Positions 21,501-33,009 of a stretch of 64,000 nucleotides of DNA are shown in pieces. How positions within the stretch are numbered: position 1 is the stretch's first letter; each line of letters begins with the position of its first letter. The DNA is from Takakia lepidozioides (Eukaryota > Streptophyta > Takakiopsida > Takakiales > Takakiaceae). Made by a program: the position numbers and the translations under genes. The stretch is from assembly GCA_030704615.1 (NCBI GenBank), contig CM060731.1, forward strand, positions 81,326,756 through 81,390,755, written 5' to 3'. Under the pieces are notes generated by a model, which saw only the letters and a program-made list of their open reading frames with translations, was not told the origin of the DNA and searched no databases.

Positions 21501-23992
21501 TATTAGGCAGGAAGAACTGACTCTACTAGATGAAGCTGACTTGGAGGCTGAAGTGTCTAAGGCCATGTCGGAAGCACCAAGCAATACGAAACTAGGCATA
21601 AAACTTCCCTGAACTTGTTCCCGGTTTGTGACTTGGGTGAGGATCTTAAGGGTGACCTCAAGGGCCTACCTACCCTTGGGAAATTTAGACTCGGGCAGGG
21701 AATCTACGTTTGAACAACAAACAGATGCAGAGGGGAAAGGGAGATTGTCAATGCTCCATGTGCAGGCAGCCTAAAGACAATATCTATTTTCTGACAAAAT
21801 GTCGGGGGTGTTCTCATCAGAGAGCGACCCTCTTCAGGACCATCAAAAACATAAACCCTGCACCTCTGTTCACCAACTTTCAAAATCTTGAGGCTGAGCC
21901 TAAAGCCCTGGCCCTGTTGGGATCTAATTGCTGGGTTGCTCGCACACAGCAGATTGATGCTTGTGTGAAGGGCTTTCTCGAGGAAATCTGGAAAGCCCGA
22001 ACCAGTTGTTTACACCAAGGTAAGTCCCACGACTGGAGAGAGCCCCTCACAAAGGTAGTGTCTGTTCCCCCAAACTGGGCACGGGTTTATTGCCACAAAA
22101 CAACGTATCATGAGCACATTCTCTCTCTCTCCCTCACCCTCAAGCTACGGCAAACAATGTCTTATGAGTACATTCAACACCCCCCAAAACAAGAGAAATT
22201 TTATGAAGAAAACAATTCTGTCCTGACCCACCTACAACATAGGTCAGTGACACTTGGCATTCGCAGAAGGTGTTATGGCTTAAAGCATTTAGACTAGTGC
22301 ATCACTCCAGTACAGTGAAATGAGAATCACTAACCGAATTTCAGCTCCGCCCCTTGGGCTTCTTCTTCCTGTAAATACAGAATGGAGGACACGACCTTCA
22401 GAGTTGCATTGAAGGTCATGCTGGACTGATGGTCCCTGAGTGGATGTCTCTCCTTTCAGAGGGATTATTTTGGATGAAGTGCCTTGCACGGTGCGGACTA
22501 ACACACCTGGTTCACAGCAAAGATTGTCAACAGGATTGTATAGGACATCAAACCTTGGTTGATTTTGAGAGCATATTCCATATATAGCTCCGCAATAAAT
22601 ATCATTCGGCAATGGTAAGCAGCTGTCCTCCAGCTACAAAGACCACAAGTCTCCCCATACACTCCCACAAGGCCTACAGCCAGGACTGTCAAATACATCT
22701 CTGTCTCTCAGCTACTGAGACCTATTACACTAGTACTGAGAAAATCTCCAGAGCATGATACAGGAGTATGGTTTCAAATCCATTTGGAACGTAGACACAA
22801 CTCATAGATGTTTTTATTTTCACGCATACAAGGATACCTGCTCCTTCACACACATTCACCACATCATAAATCCTTCGGAAGGTGGTATTGTGCTTATCCT
22901 GCAGGCAGAAACAAAAGGAACTGAAGAGCTATTACCCACCACTGATAAGATCTCAATCAACCTCACACCTACATCCAGTCTTTCCAACTCTCAGAAGTCA
23001 CCTCATTCTTTCGTTGTGAGTTTAATCTCTATCAGAAGACATGCTCTGCAAGGCAACAGAAACTAGGGAAACAGTAGGAAAGAACAGAGATGAATGCATG
23101 TGTAGCAATTCCTGGCCCCCCATACTAACTTGCCTCGCTTTGTAAACGCCTACAGTAGAAAGGCGAAGCTGCTCTTACCTTTGCCTCGCTTTGTATCTCT
23201 GTAGCCACCTGCAAAATCCAACCGATCGTCCAATTGGCCATGTCAGTTACCAACACACCTTGAGAAGGTTACTTCGGGTTCACAAACCTCACACTTGTTC
23301 TTCATCTCTCCATTGCTCTTGACTGCGCTACCCAGTTTTAAGCATGACTTGTATGTAAATAGCTGTCACAGAATTACTGATGTCCACATATATACTGTAG
23401 GTCTTGATCAATGTCCTTAACAATTTCAAAAATGTTGTTCTCCCTCTCCCTCATTGCCACTGCAAGTACTAAATGGAGGGTATGAGTACTGTTATGACAG
23501 CAACTTCTCCAGGCTGTTCTGTCTGGCAGGACTGCAGATGCCAGCCCCGTCAATGGACATAATTGTCGCTCACTCCTGTAGAGAATATGGACGATAAGTC
23601 CTGCCAAGGTACGTGACCTGAAGAGCAGCTGCGGGAGGGTTCGTATGACAATGCAATGTTCAATCAGCACTCGTCTCTCTCACTCTTGGCCACATACTCG
23701 CTCCCCTCCCATCCCCCTAACCCATGTCTTCCTCATTCTCTTCTTCCTCCCTCCTCTACTACTTCCTTTCACATCCGCCCTCCCTCTGTACCTGGAGCAG
23801 GTTGCATGGATTTCCTTGGGCTGCTTCAAGTTTCTTATGAAGAACCCTTGCTAGGTGTTTCAGGGGATTTGCTTTAGATCGGCCACAGATTGAACCAGAA
23901 TCAATCATCGACCCTGCAGATTTACGAGAGACTAGACGGGCTTCATCACTGGCTCTGAGAGGTGGTTGAATGACTGTATCTTTCTTGTCCAT
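18548..23992 (-). CDS. DP: E2F/DP-family transcription factor, DP-like
   Basis: DP proteins pair with E2F to bind cell-cycle promoters in the nucleus. Minus-strand exons with AG/GT borders: 23992-23792 (start ATG, ends in a helix reading LKHLARVLHKKLEAA), 23208-23179 (10 codons, VATEIQSEAK), 22898-22838 (FRRIYDVVNV, the RRxYD DNA-recognition motif), 22368-22335 (tentative, GGAEIR), 20054-19986 (RILEKKQQCQVLNQQ), 19734-19319 (VLLRNLMERNQ, then a Ser-rich part and HLPFVMLATNPDA) and 18668-18548 (NVEISMDGDPPSEVHLLL to TGA). Order and spacing match the winged helix followed by the DP dimerisation domain (Q/LxNLxxRNE, then LPFILVxTxP, then a VEIS-like strand). Phases agree except across 22335/20054, where one more exon is probably missing from my model. 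The recognition helix is closer to E2F, the dimerisation part closer to DP. Confidence 0.65.
20560..20925 (+). repeat. 3' fragments of a LINE-like element (partial copies)
   Basis: The blocks at about 20565-20700 and 20711-20925 duplicate parts of 21952-22135. They share the 'ttgatgcttgtgtgaagggctttct' stretch, 'agcccctcacaaaggtagt', a '...aactgggc...tggccacaaggca' stretch, and a closing (CT)n run. They lie in an intron of the DP-like gene. Confidence 0.6.
21440..22150 (+). pseudogene. Degenerate 3' end of a non-LTR retrotransposon ORF2
   Basis: A plus-strand frame around 21710-22000 contains CSMCRQPKDNIYFLTKC, a CxxC...H/Y...C knuckle as found after the RT domain of many LINEs, followed by a region (ALALLGSNCWV, IDACVKGFLEEIW) repeated in the partial copies at 20.7 kb. 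Upstream frames are broken by stops and shifts. It ends with a CT-rich tract. It is inserted in a DP-like gene intron in antisense orientation. Assignment to a clade is not possible from this fragment. Confidence 0.5.
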
Positions 23993-25168
23993 GGTTGCTG
24001 GGTCTTGTATGAGATCAGCTTCTGTTTAAGTGCACCCCGCGAGCAGGGCCCTTATGCCTGGAAGAACAATTTTTGTGCGTAAGAAGTCTCGGTTCACTTT
24101 TCCAATCAATTTTCCACGAGTTTTGGTGTAATTGGCATATGACCTCAACACAGACACTGATTTATAATATCCGGGCAACCGCAACTTCCATCACTCCTTA
24201 TGTAAACAGTGACTGTTCTCAACTCGAAAAACTCGTCAATCTTATTCTTTGCCAAAGAAAACCACCTGACAAGTGACCAACGTCGTTGGACAGCGAAGAA
24301 GCTGTCAGATGCGTTCGAAAGTGAAATTTACTTATGCAGAGTACAATCAAGCAGCAATCAACAAGTTTCAGCGCCCTTTCGATACTGCTAAGGACCGATT
24401 CCGTAACGTGACAATATATCAATGTGCCCACCGCTGCACAAGATCGTCTACAAGGCCAAAGATCTCCCCAGTCAGCATTCCACCCATGCACGTCCCCTGA
24501 TCACGATGATGCAGAAGGTTCTGCAAAATCAAACCTGGCGTAGAGAGATTGCCATTGAGCAATTCAATGCACCATCATCTACGAGCTCTTTGCATCTCGT
24601 CGGTTCTGCATCTTCTCGCTGTGCTTTCTGGTGTCCCTGTCTGAAAACTAGAGAGTTTTCGTCCACTCTGATATATTCCCGTCGATCCTGATGAGTTCGC
24701 GTCCGTCGGATGGTGAATTTCGTCCGCCGGTTCAAGCCTCCGTTCGTGATCTGGACTTTTCGTCATGGCAGCTAAGTTAAACTTTAAAGGGCACCTCTCC
24801 TACGTGGCATGTAACTTTCCATGTCATCAGCTAACTTGAGTTAGAGGTTCTATAAAGTTAGCTACTGCCATTTACATGTGGAATGCCAAGAATGAGTTGG
24901 TGGAAATGGTTCCGAAAAAAATCGTTCAACATTGGAAGGATTGGAAAAGATCAAGGCCCAACATGTTTGTGTAGGTTTGGTAGGTCCATTGTGTTGGGCC
25001 CCTATTTGATTTCTTTCATAACCTCCGATTCCAGTTTTTACAAAATCTTCGAATCAAAGAACCTCCAGTTATGAGTTTTTCATATATTTTTCATGGAAAG
25101 AACCGGTTCCGTCAATTGTCACTGAGAACCTCAAATAATGGACGGTTTTCATGAATTATCAATAGGTC
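23993..25168. other. Stretch between the DP-like gene and the 25-kb element
   Basis: The low-coordinate end should contain the promoter and 5' leader of the DP-like gene. An imperfect inverted repeat (ggcagctaa ... ttagctactgcc) at about 24766-24875 may be a small MITE relic. No open frame with a known motif. Confidence 0.35.
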
Positions 25169-25173
25169 TTTGG

Positions 25174-25732
25174 TGTCAAGGACGAGAACATGACTGAACA
25201 CAAACAAGAGATCAGACTAGAGGAACAAGACTAAACAAGAAGTCAAGGTCGGCGTGGCCGTATGCACGATGAGTAAATAGGAATCAAGACGATCTTTATG
25301 ACAATGAACAAGAGTACAAGATATTGGAACACGGCTTGAATACTGGAATGCTGAAAACTGGACTGGAGTACCAGATACTGGAAACTGGGCTAGAGTACTG
25401 GGAACCGGAAACAAGAGTAGCTTGAACTGGTGTTGGCAAGACTGAAGAGTGTCTAGTCTCGCCTCCTTTATATACTAGCTACTAAGAAGTTCCCTAAGAA
25501 GCTAGAGGTTTCTTGATGGAGAAGCTTCCTTAAACAAAGAAGGTATCTTGATGGAGAAGTTTCCTCCAAAGGAAGCATCCTGAGCAGTTTCCCAAGTTAC
25601 TCTTGGTAATTTGATAAACTTCCGGTAACTAATGATAAATCATGGTAGATCGTGGTAACTTCTGATAATATGGTAATTTGGTAATTTCTGGTATTTACTC
25701 CTGGTAAGTTCTTCTGGGCTATGTTCGTGACA
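25174..25732 (-). repeat. 3' LTR of the 25-32 kb Ty3/gypsy element (559 bp)
   Basis: Bounded by TGTCAAGG (25174) and GTGACA (25732). On the minus strand a purine-rich tract (GGAGGGGG at about 25735-25745) lies just before TGTCACGAAC, as expected of a polypurine tract. The TTTGG duplication occupies 25169-25173. It has two units of a TTTCTTGATGGAGAAG repeat where the other LTR has three, which explains most of the length difference, and many GGTAA phrases. Confidence 0.9.
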
Positions 25733-26371
25733 GCACCCCCTCCACTAGCGCCGAGTTCCTCGAGGAGCGGTAAAATCTTGGACTTGCTTAGAGTTGGAGA
25801 AAATCCAAAATCCGGCGAATGGTACTTGTCAAGTATTCGGCTCTTCGTTCTTGACTCAAATGATTTATAGGTCCCTGTAACCATCGATAGTGTCCAACAC
25901 CTTGAACTTGGGACCACGCAGTGATTTGAGCATTCTGATTTTCGAAGCTGCCTTCAAATATGATTTTGTTGCCCTCTGGGTCCGAAGCCTCAACCTCCAA
26001 TAGAATTATCAGAATTCGAGTAGACTCCACTTGCCGTCGTACGGGGTCCAGACGAGGAAGTACGCGTCGCATTGGTGGCCCATCGTCTCGAGAGCGTCGG
26101 TGTGACGTTGAAGGTCGTGAGAGTCAGAACGGCTGATCTGGTAGTTGGGTAAGTGACAACTCCAATGTATCTGGTTCATGTGACTCCATGCTGCCAATAT
26201 AAGATACAAGAGTGTTGGAAGTGTAGCTATATATACTGATGTGTGGTGCTCCTCCCTCCTTTAGCGTGTATCAGGTACATTGAATGTGGAGTCTTCACCT
26301 TGAAGCTAACTTGACTGACATCATCGTTGTGACGTCTTATTGACGTGTAGCTTGGGGCTTAGCTGGATATC

Positions 26372-26765
26372 ATTGATGAAACTCTTGGACTTTGTCAGAT
26401 GCATTGGCGAGGTTGGATGAAGGTTCTCACGTTCATTCGCTGATGTCGTAACATTTCCAATGTACGAAATACTCAAGATGTTTATACTTGATGCGAGAGT
26501 TTAGAACTTCGTCGACTTGATACTCAATTTCCTGATTGACTTCGATTGGTAGAGGTGGTACGGAGACTCTCCCTGGAATATTCGATGGATGATACAACTC
26601 CAATAATAAAACATGAAAGACTGGATGGATGCGCATACTTCGTAGGAGTTCAAGCCGAAAACTGACCGGATTTATTTGTCGAATAATTTTGAATGGTCTC
26701 GGGCGTTGATAATCCAACTTCCTTGATGGTCGCGATATTTGTATGTCCCGTCGAAGAAGCCACAC
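26372..26765 (-). pseudogene. Integrase C-terminal part with chromodomain
   Basis: The frame contains the linker phrase HPVFHVLLLELY (the GPY/F-region ending seen in Ty3/gypsy integrases) and then a chromodomain: EYQVDEVLNSR, LEYFVHWKCYD. A stop follows at 26433 just before the expected TWEP, which is still readable beyond it as EPSSNLANASDKVQEF. Chromodomains of such elements bind modified histones and steer integration. Confidence 0.8.
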
Positions 26766-27530
26766 ACGATCTCCGACCTTGAACTGGGGTTGGAGTTGGT
26801 GACGTTAATCTGTATTGTTTTTGAGCTTCCGCGAGGTGGAATATAAGCTTCTTGTGAATCATAGCAAGATGAGTAGCAAGGTTTTCTGCAGCAGGGCTTC
26901 CAACAGTCTTCATGTGGAAAGGGTTTGCTCGAGGATGATGACCATAATTGGAAGAAAAAAATAGAGTTTCTTTGGTCGAAGTATGTATAGTGTTATTGTA
27001 GGCAAACTCAGCCAATGACAGAAGGTCCGTCCAATTATCTTGGTAATAATTTATCGTACAGCGAAGATACTGCTCCAAAATCTTCATAAAACGATCTACA
27101 ATAACAAGGATTGAATCGGTGGTCTTGGAAATTGGAAGGTCCGTAATAAAGTCCATAGACACGGACGATCATGGACCTTTGGGAATGGGTAATGGTTGAA
27201 GAAGGTCGTAAGGTCGATGTCATGGTCCCTTCGTTCTAGCACACGTGTCGCAAGATTTTATAAATTCTTTCACGAGTTTCCACATCTGCGACCACCAATA
27301 GTCCCTGGATATCAATACCATTGTTTTGTTGAAACCGAAATGTCTTGCAACCGGAAGATCATGACATGTTTGAAGAATTCGACGTCGTGTAGGTCTCAGA
27401 GGTACATAGAGAAGTCCCTTGAAATAAAATAAGTCATCTTTGAATTCGAAGTCGTTTGTAACATGTGGGTTGTCGCGAGGTCGATTTAGTTGACTTCGTA
27501 GTGTCGTAGCAAATTGGTCGCTCTTCAGTG
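26766..27530 (-). pseudogene. Integrase core with internal deletion
   Basis: The frame at 27162-26766 starts MSMDFITDLP (first catalytic Asp of the DDE triad) and LVIVDRFMK, then jumps to ILEQYLRCTINYYQ. The part holding the second Asp and the Glu of the triad is missing, so the enzyme is dead. Upstream, broken frames encode the zinc-binding domain near 27200-27500. Confidence 0.75.
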
Positions 27531-27555
27531 CTTCCTGAAGGGCAGAAGCATGCTA

Positions 27556-27770
27556 CAGTGGCTCACTTTTGTCCAGTCTACTCTAATCTACTCTCATTTT
27601 TCATCTTCAAAACACAACAGCTTTGTTTGGAAACCAATTTTTGGGTGATCTCAAATTGAGTTAAGAACAAAAATAAATTGGAACACCTAATTTGAAATTT
27701 CTATGAAAAAAGATATAAATGAAAGTAAACAAGTTTAGACTGGACAAAAATTTCGCAAAGTGAGCCAATG
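27556..27770. mobile_element. 215-bp MITE with TA duplication (Tc1/mariner-like)
   Basis: Terminal inverted repeats CAGTGGCTCACTTT (left) and CATTGGCTCACTTT (right, reverse complement), with an additional inverted GTCCAGTCTA subterminal block. TA dinucleotides flank it (27554-27555 and 27771-27772). It interrupts the region between RNase H and integrase of the surrounding retroelement. AT-rich and non-coding. Confidence 0.8.
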
Positions 27771-27999
27771 TAACTTGCTTCTATCGTGAATCTCCTTTAT
27801 GATCTCTACATCGTCATAGGTGGACATGGATAACATATTCACTTGGAGATTTACTGGTTTCAAGATGATGGATTTCTGTTGGTCAAAAGCTGCATCCCCT
27901 TCTTTTGGCGCAAGATACGATCGTCGAAAAAGAGCATCTGGTTTTCCTTGAAGATGTCTGGGACGGTAGGTAATAACAAAATCAAACCTTGCTAGTCAC

Positions 28000-29160
28000 A
28001 TACTTCATCTCGCTTGACGTCGATTCAAAACACGAGCACTCATAAAATACTCGAGGTTTTTGTGATCGGTATAGACTGTGATCTGATATTTAGCTCCCTC
28101 CAATAGATGACGCCACTCCTCAAAAGCATCGATAATCGCTAGAAGTTCTTTGTCATGGATTTCATAATTGATCTCCGCAGCGGAAAATTTGCGAGAACGA
28201 AAACCAACAGGGTGAAGTCGGTCATCTGTACCGTATTGAGAGAGTATCGCGTCAAGTGCAAAGTCCGATGCATCTGTTTAAAAAAGAATGGTTTAGATGG
28301 GTCTGCATGTACCAGTATTGGAGTCGTTGTAAATGTCTGCTTCAGCCTTTCAAATGCTTGGTCAGCCTTCTCGTCTCATACAAATTTGTCCTTCCCTGTG
28401 AGTCGTGTCAATGGTGCAGCAATTTTGGAGTAGTTCTTGATGAAGATTCCATAAAAATTTGCAAATCCTAGAAAACATTGTATATCTCGGACCGAAGTTG
28501 GTTTAATCCACTCGATGATGGTTTGTATTTTCTTCTGATCCATAAAGGCCTCTTTGTCGGAAATAATGTAGCCCAAAAATTTGACTTCAGATTGGTGGAA
28601 GAGACATTTTTCCAACTTGGCATATAGTCCTTTTCCCCTCAATTTATCAAGGACAATGCGTACATAGCGACCATGTTCTTCTTCATTCTGTGAAAATATC
28701 AAAATGTCGTCCAAATAGATGACTACAAAATCATCTAAAAATTCTCGAAAGATGTCATTCATCATGTGTTGAAAAATTGCTGAAGCATTTGTAAGACCGA
28801 AAAGCATAACACTGTATTTGAAATGTTCATACATTGTGCGAAAAGCAGTCTTTCATTCGTCTCCTTCTTTTATTTGTACAAGGTTGTAAGCTCCTATCAA
28901 ATCGATCTTTGTGAAAAAATTTGCTCATCCAAGTTGTTCGAGGAGTCCGAAAATCAGCGGAAGTGGGTAACGATTTTTTATAGTGACTTTGTTGAGCCCA
29001 CGATAGTCCACACACATGCGTAACGATCCGTCCTTCTTCTTCACAAATAAGATAGGTGCTCCCGCGGGTGATTTCGAATATCGAATGAAATTCTTTGACA
29101 ATTTTTCATCAATGTATTCGCGTAAAGCAACCAGCTCCGTCTGAGATAAATTGTAGATCA
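28000..29160 (-). pseudogene. Reverse transcriptase and RNase H, broken frames
   Basis: The 28834-28376 frame includes FGLTNASAIFQ, the catalytic VIYLDDILIFS (YxDD box) and the conserved FLGFANFYGIFIKNYSKIA. Upstream RT sequence is present in other frames (28.83-29.1 kb) after a frameshift near 28840. Towards 28000 an RNase H can be read across another shift (TDASDFAL, then HDKELLAII and [10 protein letters not shown]). Usual role: copying element RNA to DNA in cytoplasmic particles. Confidence 0.85.
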
Positions 29161-29438
29161 GGCCGAATGGTGGTTGAGCTCATTCTTGTAACTCAATTGC
29201 ATAATCATAAGGTCGATGTTCTGGTAACATGTCTGCATTTTTCTTCTCGAAGACATCCTTGAAATCTTGATATTGAGTGGGTAATGTCGAAATACCTTGG
29301 TCTGTTGTGGTTTTGATCGGAGTCGCATAAAGTACAAATGTCGCGTCTTTCTTCGTAGCTCTCATGAAGGCTCTAGCTCCAAGAAACAGGGGTTGAATAC
29401 CTTTGGTACTTTTGCATTTTTGTCTTGCCGAAATTTTT

Positions 29439-29843
29439 TCATGATCGCCAATCGATGTCATGATTATGAAGTACAAACCAAGGAAGTCCAAGGATCACAG
29501 GATTCGTTGGAGACTGGATGACATTGAAAATAATCTGTGATGCTTGATTTTTAAGCTTCACTTCAAGGGGTCGAGTTTCATGGTCAATATTTCCTGATGC
29601 TAACAGTCGTCCATCGATGACTTCAACAGGGGCTGAGAATTTCTTTCTTACGAGCGTTAAATTGTGTTGCTTCACAAAGTCTTTGTCAATAAAACACGCT
29701 GAAGCGCCCGAGTCCAAAAGTGCTTCTACGGAGATATCTCGATTTTGCATCCTGATCTTCACTGGAACTGTGAAACAAAGTACAGGGTCTGGAGGTAGAA
29801 AGAGACATTTTTTTGGTGAGGAATTTGGGGTGACCAGCCGCAT
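29439..29843 (-). pseudogene. Retroelement aspartic protease
   Basis: A 134-residue frame with LLDSGASACFID (catalytic D-S-G, near residue 43) and the later hydrophobic VILGLPWF block typical of retropepsins. It sits directly between the zinc knuckle and RT. No active product is likely because the neighbouring frames are broken. Confidence 0.8.
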
Positions 29844-29869
29844 GGTCCCTACTGTGACTGGACATCTTC

Positions 29870-29981
29870 GTTTTCCGACCTCCTCATATCGAACACTTGA
29901 GTTGTGCCTCGAGCTTTGAATCTTCTCTTGTTGGGGCAGTTTAATGCTATGTGATCATCTTCTCCGCAATAAAAGCATAAT
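29870..29981 (-). pseudogene. Gag zinc knuckle cut by solo LTR
   Basis: CFYCGEDDHIALNC (CX2CX4HX4C) is encoded right next to the ATAAT duplication at 29977-29981. The solo LTR at 29982-30703 separates it from the main part of gag. Confidence 0.8.
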
Positions 29982-30703
29982 TGTCGCGGCCCTTTGTCTT
30001 GAGGGCAGGGGGTCGGGACACATGAGGGGCTGCCCCTGTGGTGGGGGCAGCGGCAGCGATAGGTATGGGGGGCTGAGGCACCCTTGAGTGCCCAAGGCAC
30101 TCAGGGAAGCGGAGGCGCTCACTAGGTGGAGCCCCGCACACCGGGTTGCGGTGGGGGTGGCTCCACAAGGGGTGGTGGTAGCTTAGTGGGACTTAGTGGG
30201 GGTGGCATAGGACTCACCATGGGGGCGGAGACCTCATGGTGGGAGTCGTGGGGAGTCTTGGGACTCATCACGGTCCATAGGGGCCGTGGTGAGCGGGCCA
30301 AGACTCACCGCGACTCACCACCGGGAATCGAGGTCTTCGTGGTGGTTCGCCATAAAATGGCATGGCTAGTTGTGAACCCCCGCGGACAGCTACAGAAGTA
30401 TATAGGGAGTAGTAACCCCGAGAACGGTGCAAGCCCATTGGTGACCAAAAACTAGTGAGTAAGCGAGCGAGCCGGAAAGCGACCAAAGAGTGGGGAGCTG
30501 TTCCGGACTGCCATCTACCAAAGGGAATTCTCCTAGTCCCAATTAGGTGGAGGGTTCTAGAGGGAAGCGAAAGGGGACCGTTATGTCCCGGTGAGCAGCC
30601 GAAGCTCCAAGTTGGCCCGGCGGCCAGGTTGGGAGTCAGGCGCGCGCATCAAAGCGAGTAACTATGACTTGAAGGGGAGTTTACCGAATTGAGGTGCGCG
30701 ACA
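29982..30703 (+). repeat. Solo LTR of the 56-kb Ty3/gypsy family (722 bp)
   Basis: Full-length match to the LTRs at 56478 and 62700, starting TGTCGCGG and ending GCGCGACA. It is flanked by identical ATAAT (29977-29981 and 30704-30708) and has no internal element sequence. That is the signature of recombination between the two LTRs of an inserted element. It contains the 76-codon Gly-rich open frame found in the sister LTRs, here running on to 109 codons. Confidence 0.93.
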
Positions 30704-30709
30704 ATAATC

Positions 30710-31446
30710 CATTCGAGCGCCGTCTTTGTTTTTCTTGTGGCGTCAATGGCTTGAATCGGATAGCATCAATTTGCATAGGATCATTACCGGATGTCTGATG
30801 GATCTTGTGTTTGGTGCGGTAGTAGCAGCGGCATGGTGCATCGCCGACCATCCAGATCGCTTCTCTTGACGTCTTTCGAACAAACGATTATCGCATGCAA
30901 TGACTTGGGTGATGAATTCACTCAGTGTACTCACGTTTGGCATTGTCAGCAACAAATCCTTTACATCCACTTTTAGGCCACATCGAAACTGACTAATGAG
31001 ACTCTTCTCATTCCAATCGGGGTTGCACGCAAGTTGTCGAAATTCGGCAGCATAAACGGAAGCTGGACGTGCTCATTGTCGAAGATTTCGCATCTTTGTC
31101 TGTGCAACTCTCTCTCTATCATTGCAAACGTTGCAGTGAACTCGGACATGAACGCTTCAAAATTGTATAGTAAATGCGAATTTTTCTCTAATAGCGGTGC
31201 AAACCAAGATAGGGTAGTGTCTGATAGAAGAGTGCCCACGAATCCCACTTGAATACCTTCATCAGGGTAGCGTTGTGGATGTAGTCGTAGGAACAATCGT
31301 ACTTGTTGAACAAAACCGCGAAATCTTAATCTCGTCCCATCCTTTGGTTCCCTTGTAATTTGTTGAAGATTTGGAGGAACCGTTGCAGTATGATTTGTTG
31401 TAGTATAGACTCGTAAGGTTGAAGATCCATTGTTCGACTCCTTCAA
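30710..31446 (-). pseudogene. Gag capsid region
   Basis: The 157-residue frame (31446-30973) has a Ty3/gypsy-type capsid segment: FRGFVQQVRLFLRLHP, VGFVGTLLSDTTLSWF and FEAFMSEFTATF. A second frame (30970-30743) continues it with LSEFITQVIACDNRLFERR, the end of the capsid-like domain. It would assemble the virus-like particle. Confidence 0.75.
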
Positions 31447-31634
31447 CTCTGAAATTTGTTGTAGTAAATTGTTGAGAGCGTTGTCAAGATCTTAAAACTA
31501 ATCAACTTGTAGTTGGGCAGTAGAGGCACGAAGTTCTTGCATCTGGAGCTGAAGACTCTGCAATGTGGAGACCATTTTCGCAAATGTGTCTTCCATCTTA
31601 ACTAACTAAAGAACAAATTTTAATCTCGTCAAAC

Positions 31635-32257
31635 TGTCAAGGACGAGAACATGACTGAACACAAACAAGATATCAGACTAGAGGTACAAGACTAGATAAG
31701 AAGTCAAGGTCGGCATGGCCATATGCACGATGAGTAAATATGAATCAAGACGATCTTTATAACAATGAACAAGAGTACAAGATATTGGAACACGACTTGA
31801 ATACTGGAATGCTGGAAACTGGACTGGAGTACCAGATACTGAAAACTGGGCTAGAGTACTGGGAACTGGAAACAAGAGTAGCTTGAACTGGTGTTGGCGA
31901 GACTGAAGAGTGTCCAGTCTCGCCTCCTATATATACTGGCTACTAAGAAGTTCCCTAAAAAGCTAGAGGTTTCTTGATGGAGAAGTTTTCAAGATTAAAC
32001 AAAAGTTTCTTGATGGAGAAGCTTCTTTAAACAAAGAAGATATCTTGATGGAGAAGTTTCCTCCAAAGGAAGCTTCTTGAGCAGTTTCCCAAGTTACTCT
32101 TGGTAATTTGATGAACTCCCGGTAACTTGGTAACTAATGGTAAATCATGGTAGATCATGATAAATTACAGTAAGTCATGGTAACTTCCGATAATATGGTA
32201 ACTTGGTAATTTTTGGTATTTACGCCTGGTAAGTTCTTCTGGGCTAGGTCCGACACA
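31635..32257 (-). repeat. 5' LTR of the 25-32 kb Ty3/gypsy element (623 bp)
   Basis: Bounded by TGTCAAGG (31635) and CGACACA (32257), followed by the TTTGG duplication (32258-32262). It has three units of the TTTCTTGATGGAGAAG repeat (about 31968-32060). The sequence after its inner edge (complement of 31634 downwards) is not the iMet primer site. Confidence 0.9.
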
Positions 32258-32262
32258 TTTGG

Positions 32263-33009
32263 CGAATCTTTGACGGTTTTGAAACTGGTTATTTCATATC
32301 TATGTAACGAGTTGTAATAAGTCTTGCGCCAATTTTTTGTTTTTTTAGAACCGCGGATGTATATCCACATGACCTTCTTGAAACTGAGTGCAACTAATTC
32401 CAGACTTTTGGCTTAAATCTAGACAAAACTTAATATAATTTTATATTTAAATTAAATCAAATAATGACAATATTATGAAACAATGAATCAAAATTATATT
32501 TGTGAAGTTGCATGACTCAAAATTCATTAATCGTCAAAGTCGAATGACATACATTGGATAATACAAAGGATATTAATAAGCACAAGTATCCATAAAACGT
32601 CTTCACCAAGTACATTGTCAACTAGTTTGCTATCCCCAATAGATATGCGCTATTCTCCGTAGACACCCTAGCTCTGAAACTAGAACGTCTACTCTACACA
32701 TAAGGCCGGCATTGAGAGGACCGGGTGTCAATCGCAATGACCTATTTTTTTGCAATTGCCTCCACGTCGAGTAGCTTGTAAGAATGGAGGTGACTTTGAA
32801 AAAATAGATTGTTTCACAAATAAAGAATGTCAGTCTCAAACCCGATGGACTTCCGCAAACGAAAAGCCGATAGAAATTCGTGAATATTGAAACATGAATG
32901 CAAATGAAGGTGAATTGAAGTATTCAAATCGAAACGGCACACCAAAATCAAGACTTACTCACAAGAGAATCCGAATCCACGTTAATGAAATATGGAAGAA
33001 TGTATGAAA
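32263..33009. other. AT-rich stretch, no gene recognised
   Basis: Low-complexity AT-rich DNA with no motif-bearing frame on either strand. It leads into the tandem array that starts at about 33010. Confidence 0.4.

Larger units (their letters stand above)
25174..32257 (-). mobile_element. Degenerate chromodomain Ty3/gypsy retrotransposon with perfect TSD
   Basis: Minus-strand order: LTR (32257-31635), gag (31446 to about 30710), zinc knuckle (about 29990-29930), protease (29843-29439), RT (about 29100-28376), RNase H (about 28360-28000), integrase (about 27520-26650), chromodomain (about 26560-26430), LTR (25732-25174). The flanks TTTGG at 25169-25173 and 32258-32262 are identical, so both ends are intact. 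Frames are broken in most domains. Two younger insertions sit inside: a MITE at 27556-27770 and a solo LTR at 29982-30703. Confidence 0.92.
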
